The position numbers were made by a program, and so were the translations under genes. From assembly GCF_010093535.1 (NCBI RefSeq), contig NW_022985166.1:946537-1010536 (forward strand): a stretch of DNA of 64,000 nucleotides, given 5' to 3'. Below the pieces are notes generated by a model that worked only from the letters and a program-made list of their open reading frames with translations, did no database searches and was not told where the DNA came from. Positions 59,962-64,000 of the stretch are shown piece by piece. How positions within the stretch are numbered: position 1 is the first letter of the stretch; each line of letters starts with the position of its first letter. The DNA comes from Lindgomyces ingoldianus. Taxonomy: Eukaryota; Ascomycota; Dothideomycetes; Pleosporales; Lindgomycetaceae.

Positions 59962-62334
59962 ACGTGGCAATTTGGGTCTGGGACGATCTCTGAATCACGG
60001 AAACGGCTATTATATCGGAACTGGGAAAACACATAATGACCTAACGACTTTTACGATTTGATTCTTGGATTTGCTTACGGGATAGGGCTCCTTTGCATCT
60101 AGGACTGGGATATGTACTTGTAATACTAGCGACTTTGGCATTGCTGGATGTCTGGGCGGTGTCCGCAGACGAGGCCTAGGGATCTTAATGGTGGATACAT
60201 GTGAGGGCACCACGCGGTGTCTGGATCTTGTGTATGGAGGGGACGTGCAATCTGGTAGGTAATACAGCCGTGACGGCAAGATATTATTCTAAAGGGCATA
60301 GGCTCTAGCTTCAGATAATCGTGCAAGGTGCAGTGCAGACGTGGTCATATTTTCATTCAATCCTTGAGTAAAAATCGCAGTCACTCTGACAGGGCCAGGA
60401 CAGGCAGGTAGGTGCCCTATTGATCGTTTTCCACCCGTCCAGTGCTTACTTTATCTCACCCCAGTTCGAAGCATGACAAACATACTTCGTTCTTCCGAAG
60501 CCCTGTGACCACCTCCCGCTTTTCCTTCTGTCCAACTGCCAATAATTTTATCTCTTTGACCTCCCCAAGCTTCCATAAGATCAAGTCCACGATGCTCATA
60601 GTTGTCGATCCCTACCCCATTCGGTCGCTCAGTGTGGTGTGGAACACAAGACAGCGTCACAACGCCTTGCATCACCGGTCGACCGCCATCCGTGTCTTGC
60701 GCTCATTGGCTCAATGCTTGACTTGGTCATGAAGGAGAATATTGAAACTTGAAGAAGAAATGAGTATATTGTCTATATATCTGAGAAGTTTCCCGGATCA
60801 GTCAGCTTGACAACCATCACTTCAGCTTCACCGGGTTTCCACCTACGACCTAATTTCCTTTATTCTGAACCTAGAAGACTGAGTTCTAGGAAAACTGCCC
60901 ACTAGTGACGTAGCCGAACGTTGAGTCCCTGCCGTCGCTACCTTCCGGATTCGTATGTATATCTCCTCGCCTCTTTCTTCTCCTAGTTCTTTTAAAAAGT
61001 CCAATGTATGAACGCCTACTAAGCACCCTTGCTACTAGCATTCGAACACCTCTCTCCTTTGAAACAACATGGCGCTCAACACCGACCAAGAACTCGTCGA
61101 CCATGGCTGTTTTCACTGTTGCGATGACTGCTTGTGGGAGAAAGAACATACCTGCACTGGGAGCTGTTACTATTGCGGGGGGTGGTGACGACAACGATGG
61201 CGCGTATGTTCTTGTATGGATGCAAAATTGCTGTGACGACGGCTGGCACTGCGGCGGTGTAAGTCGCGGTGGAGGAGGGTGCAGGGTGATTTTGAGGATA
61301 GCCACTGCGGAGTTTCCGCATGAGTACGGAGATAATACCATTTGAGAGTGTCGCCATTTTTTCTTCTACAAAGCCCACAAGATTCAAAGCCCGGTCATTT
61401 GAAAGGTCGTTCATGTTCGTTCCTCTGCATTCTCCTTGCTATATTTTGTCAATTGCTCAGACTAGTCAGTTACACCCTCCAAGTATCTAGGCTTCTTGTT
61501 CCTAAGCTGTGAAGGCTCTTAAACACATAAGGCAATCCGAGAAGGAAATTGAAACCAATGACAGCGCTGCTTACCCCGGTCCATTGGATGTATCGCTAAA
61601 TGTTCGTCCTCTTCCCACCAATGGCTCCTGCGTAAATCCGTATTCCCCCCTGCTATCAACTCCCCCCTGAACCTTTTAAATTTTAGTTTCGAGAAGCGAA
61701 CTGAGTCATCCTTTCCCCATCACACTAAACAAAGCAAAAATCGTCAAGCAGCTCTTGTCACCTCTCCGTTTCCATAACTAGAGCCCAAGCTAAGGCTTGC
61801 CAGCCTACGATTGGCTTTATTGGCTAGGCTACAATCGAGGAAGGTCTCAGACGCAAACATTTGCGGGGTGTCACATGGTCTGTTTGACATTTTAAGGTTG
61901 ATGTGTTGTCGGCCCGGCTCGGGAGTGGTACGGCGGAGAATCATGGCGCCAACGGCTTCGCCTCTTAAAACCGTACCTTCAGGCACGCGCCTCGGGGTTC
62001 AAGGTCAGGGAAGCCAGACTCCTTACGCCTGAGAAGCGTTTGTAACACATTAGCGCCTACTATGGAAGTATAAATAAAGTGTTTTGGAGAGGGGGAGGGA
62101 GCTATATGCTGGAACTAGGAGCGTGGTGAGGGTGCCGATTTCTGGCACAAATCAGGCCTGTGCATGTTTCGCCACATGTGTAGCAAGAAGTATATCGTTT
62201 GTAGATCATTGATTGTGCAAGGGAATCAGAGATGGAATTTAAGAAGCAACTGTTAACAGCAGAAATTTTAGAAATACATTCCTTGTCACGTTCCAATCAA
62301 TGGAAACTTGAGAACTTTACACATGCCCAGCTAT
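59962..62334. other. Intergenic, one weak candidate ORF pair
   Basis: Open frames overlap at 60886-61341 (-, 151 codons) and 61076-61414 (-, starts MNDLSNDRALNLVGFVEE). A GTATGT donor after CAGTGCAG near 61176 could splice the two, but composition is not convincing and there is no domain. Otherwise empty. Confidence 0.35.
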
Positions 62335-63654
62335 TTATTTATGTACCAGCACCACGTATTGACCATCTAACTGCGTAAAACCAGGTACCACAATGCGATC
62401 TCCCGAGGTAAACCTCACTTGAGAGGCAGGTGCCAGGGGTGTGAACTTTTCAGATGTAGCATTCAATGATCGTTTAGCCACCGTAAGCCATTGCTGAGCA
62501 TTAGTAGCATTACCTGTCTTTGCCGCAAGCATAGCTGGATTAACTAGTTATAAAATAAGCAGGGCAAATTAATTCAAATGGCCAGGGGGACTTACAAGGA
62601 AACTTCACTTCTCCTTTCGTGATCTTTTGCGTAGGTATAGTTGTGTTTATGACCCATGCAAACGAGTCTAGTGTCGTTAGTATCTGTCTTTGTGTGCCGA
62701 ACTTAAGACATTCTACTTACTGACCGAAGCCGCATCCCTCGGCAAATCCTCCTTAGAGACTCCGTTCTTAATATCAACATTCATCTTGAAAGGTTGCTCA
62801 GACTCCACTGTGAACCTCAACCCATCGATAAATTCAGCTTCTTGTACGCCTTGCCCTCCGGTCACATTAACAGTCCGAGTGGCCCCCTGACCATACTGCA
62901 CAAATATATTCGAGACATCTTCTGTCATCCGTCCAAGAAGTATGTGTTCTCCGTCTAGCGAAGTCATTTTGATGATGCGAGTTTTATTTTCCGAGCTTCT
63001 CTGGGTCAGTGCTAGATTTCCTCCACCATTGGAATATATGGACCTACACGTGGACATTTCGTTGAGACTCCGACACGACCCAGGACTTCTTATCCGATGC
63101 CAAGGTCCCAACGTACGTGTTTCCTTGGTCGATACCCATTTGCTGAAGCATGACAGGATCGTAAGGAAGCTCGACTTTAGCAATGAGGTCGTTTGCGGTC
63201 TCGTTCAGCTTGATCACATATGAGTAATTTGAGAGCGCTATGAATTGTTCGCCGGTGCTGCCGGACACAAAGTTCCCGGGTAGAGGTGAGGTATTCTGTT
63301 GAACAAAAAGAGTGCGGCTCGACGGTGAGAAGAGGTCTAGTGCGAGTCCGTCTACGAAATCTTGATCGGTCCTTTCCATCTGCGGGTGCAAATAAACAGG
63401 AACACATGTTCTTTAGAAGAAGATGTTTGTACCGATCCAAGCACATTGACTGTCTGTCCAAAATTTGCTAGGTCAGAATCTAATATTGATTGGTTGCCGC
63501 CTCCAGAACTAAGGCCTGATGAGGAAGACAGAGAGACAGAAGTTGTCGATGATGTGGCTCGGGAGGTAAGCGTCTCTGCATATCCAAGAAAAGAATTTGA
63601 AAGCAGGAATGTAAGCAAGAAGAGCGTTCTCGTAGGATAGCGATAGCAAGCCAT
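62335..63654 (-). CDS. Secreted protein of unknown family, 370 aa, five exons
   Basis: Exons: 63654-63433, 63379-63050, 63000-62721, 62667-62596, 62543-62335; introns are 49-53 nt and all phases agree. Intron 3 has a perfect TACTAAC branch site; intron 2 is the least certain (branch very close to the acceptor). A signal peptide (MACYRYPTRTLFLLTFLLSN...GYA) is followed by a Ser/Thr-rich linker with an SLSSSSGLSSGGG run. The ordered part alternates strands: TLFVQQNTSPLPGNFVSGS, QFIALSNYSYVIKLNETAND, ADL-type repeats, MTSLDGEHILLGRMTED and FIDGLRFTVESEQPFKMNVD. It has several N-glycosylation sequons (NYS, NET, NTT, NAT) and almost no Cys. It ends PGFTQLDGQYVVLVHK, with no GPI tail. Probably extracellular and beta-rich; function unknown. 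TATA box about 97 bp upstream. Confidence 0.72.
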
Positions 63655-63750
63655 GGTCGTTCAATGTGCGAAAGAGGCTGGACACAAGACTCGAGATTTA
63701 GGCCAAAGGCAAGCAAGGAAAATATGAACCAGTTCTTTGAACTTTGTTTA

Positions 63751-63758
63751 CTTTTATA
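63751..63758 (-). promoter_or_regulatory. TATA box of the 370-aa secreted-protein gene
   Basis: TATAAAAG on the minus strand, about 97-104 bp upstream of the ATG at 63654. Confidence 0.55.
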
Positions 63759-64000
63759 GTCTAGTGGTTGGATAACGTTGTCAATGTTAAAACAGAGGAG
63801 AAACAAGCCTCAAGAGGGGATATGGATCTGGGACAGTTTCACAAAATTAAAATGTTTCGAAAATCCCTTTTTTGTGTTACTATTCTTAGGATTGCGGCAG
63901 AGATTGGACCACTAGGGCGATGTAGTATAGTGAAAGGTAAATTCAGAGCTGCGCAGATTCTAGGTCATTTTGTATGCCTGTCTAGGATGAGCATACCGAA
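63759..64000. other. Window end, no gene seen
   Basis: AT-rich promoter-side DNA of the preceding gene. Confidence 0.4.

Overview
The window is nuclear DNA of a filamentous ascomycete (Pezizomycotina). Genes have short introns (mostly 46-170 nt) with GT...AG borders and CTAAC/CTGAC-like branch sites. The gene set includes a fungal hybrid histidine kinase, an Slt2/MpkA-type MAP kinase, an ingression-type C2 protein, a CSC1/OSCA channel and small cysteine-rich secreted proteins. Helotiales/Leotiomycetes is a plausible placement, but the sequence alone does not fix it. No tRNA, rRNA, transposase or CRISPR array was found. All exon borders below were read by hand and checked for phase.

Layout. 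0-12 kb: a small Thr-rich secreted protein (368-742, -), decayed RING-finger and other relics (2.3-4.4 kb), a hybrid histidine kinase (4870-8888, +), more relics (9.4-10.9 kb) and a six-cysteine secreted protein (11227-11584, -). 13.9-23.9 kb: one giant, mostly disordered 3118-residue protein on the minus strand, made of two very long exons joined across a 462-nt intron, with a tandem array of about 45-residue repeats. 26-32.5 kb: two uncharacterised minus-strand genes, one relic, and an eight-cysteine secreted protein of 65 residues. 35.7-38.8 kb: an Inn1/Fic1-like C2 protein for cytokinesis.

39.7-49.9 kb: four loci of one RNase III-domain-like family (two intact, two decayed) surround a seven-exon CSC1/OSCA-type membrane channel gene (42851-45824, -). 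Two of the four loci share an intron at the same place and phase. The intact copies lack residues needed for RNase III catalysis. 50.9-63.7 kb: cell-wall-integrity MAP kinase (with an 11-nt exon), a membrane-anchored aspartic-protease-fold protein that lacks the first catalytic Asp, a GPI-anchored wall protein with about 55-residue beta repeats, and a secreted protein of 370 residues.

How the genes fit together: the right-hand 13 kb is rich in cell-wall and surface functions (CWI MAP kinase, yapsin-like surface protein, GPI wall protein, secreted protein), and the C2/ingression protein also acts at the septum. The left half is signalling plus small secreted proteins separated by relic-rich DNA. 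All four single-signal-peptide secreted-protein genes have a TATA box about 95-165 bp upstream of the start codon. The strongest candidates for something undescribed are the RNase III-like family cluster, the giant repeat protein, and the non-catalytic protease-like receptor.
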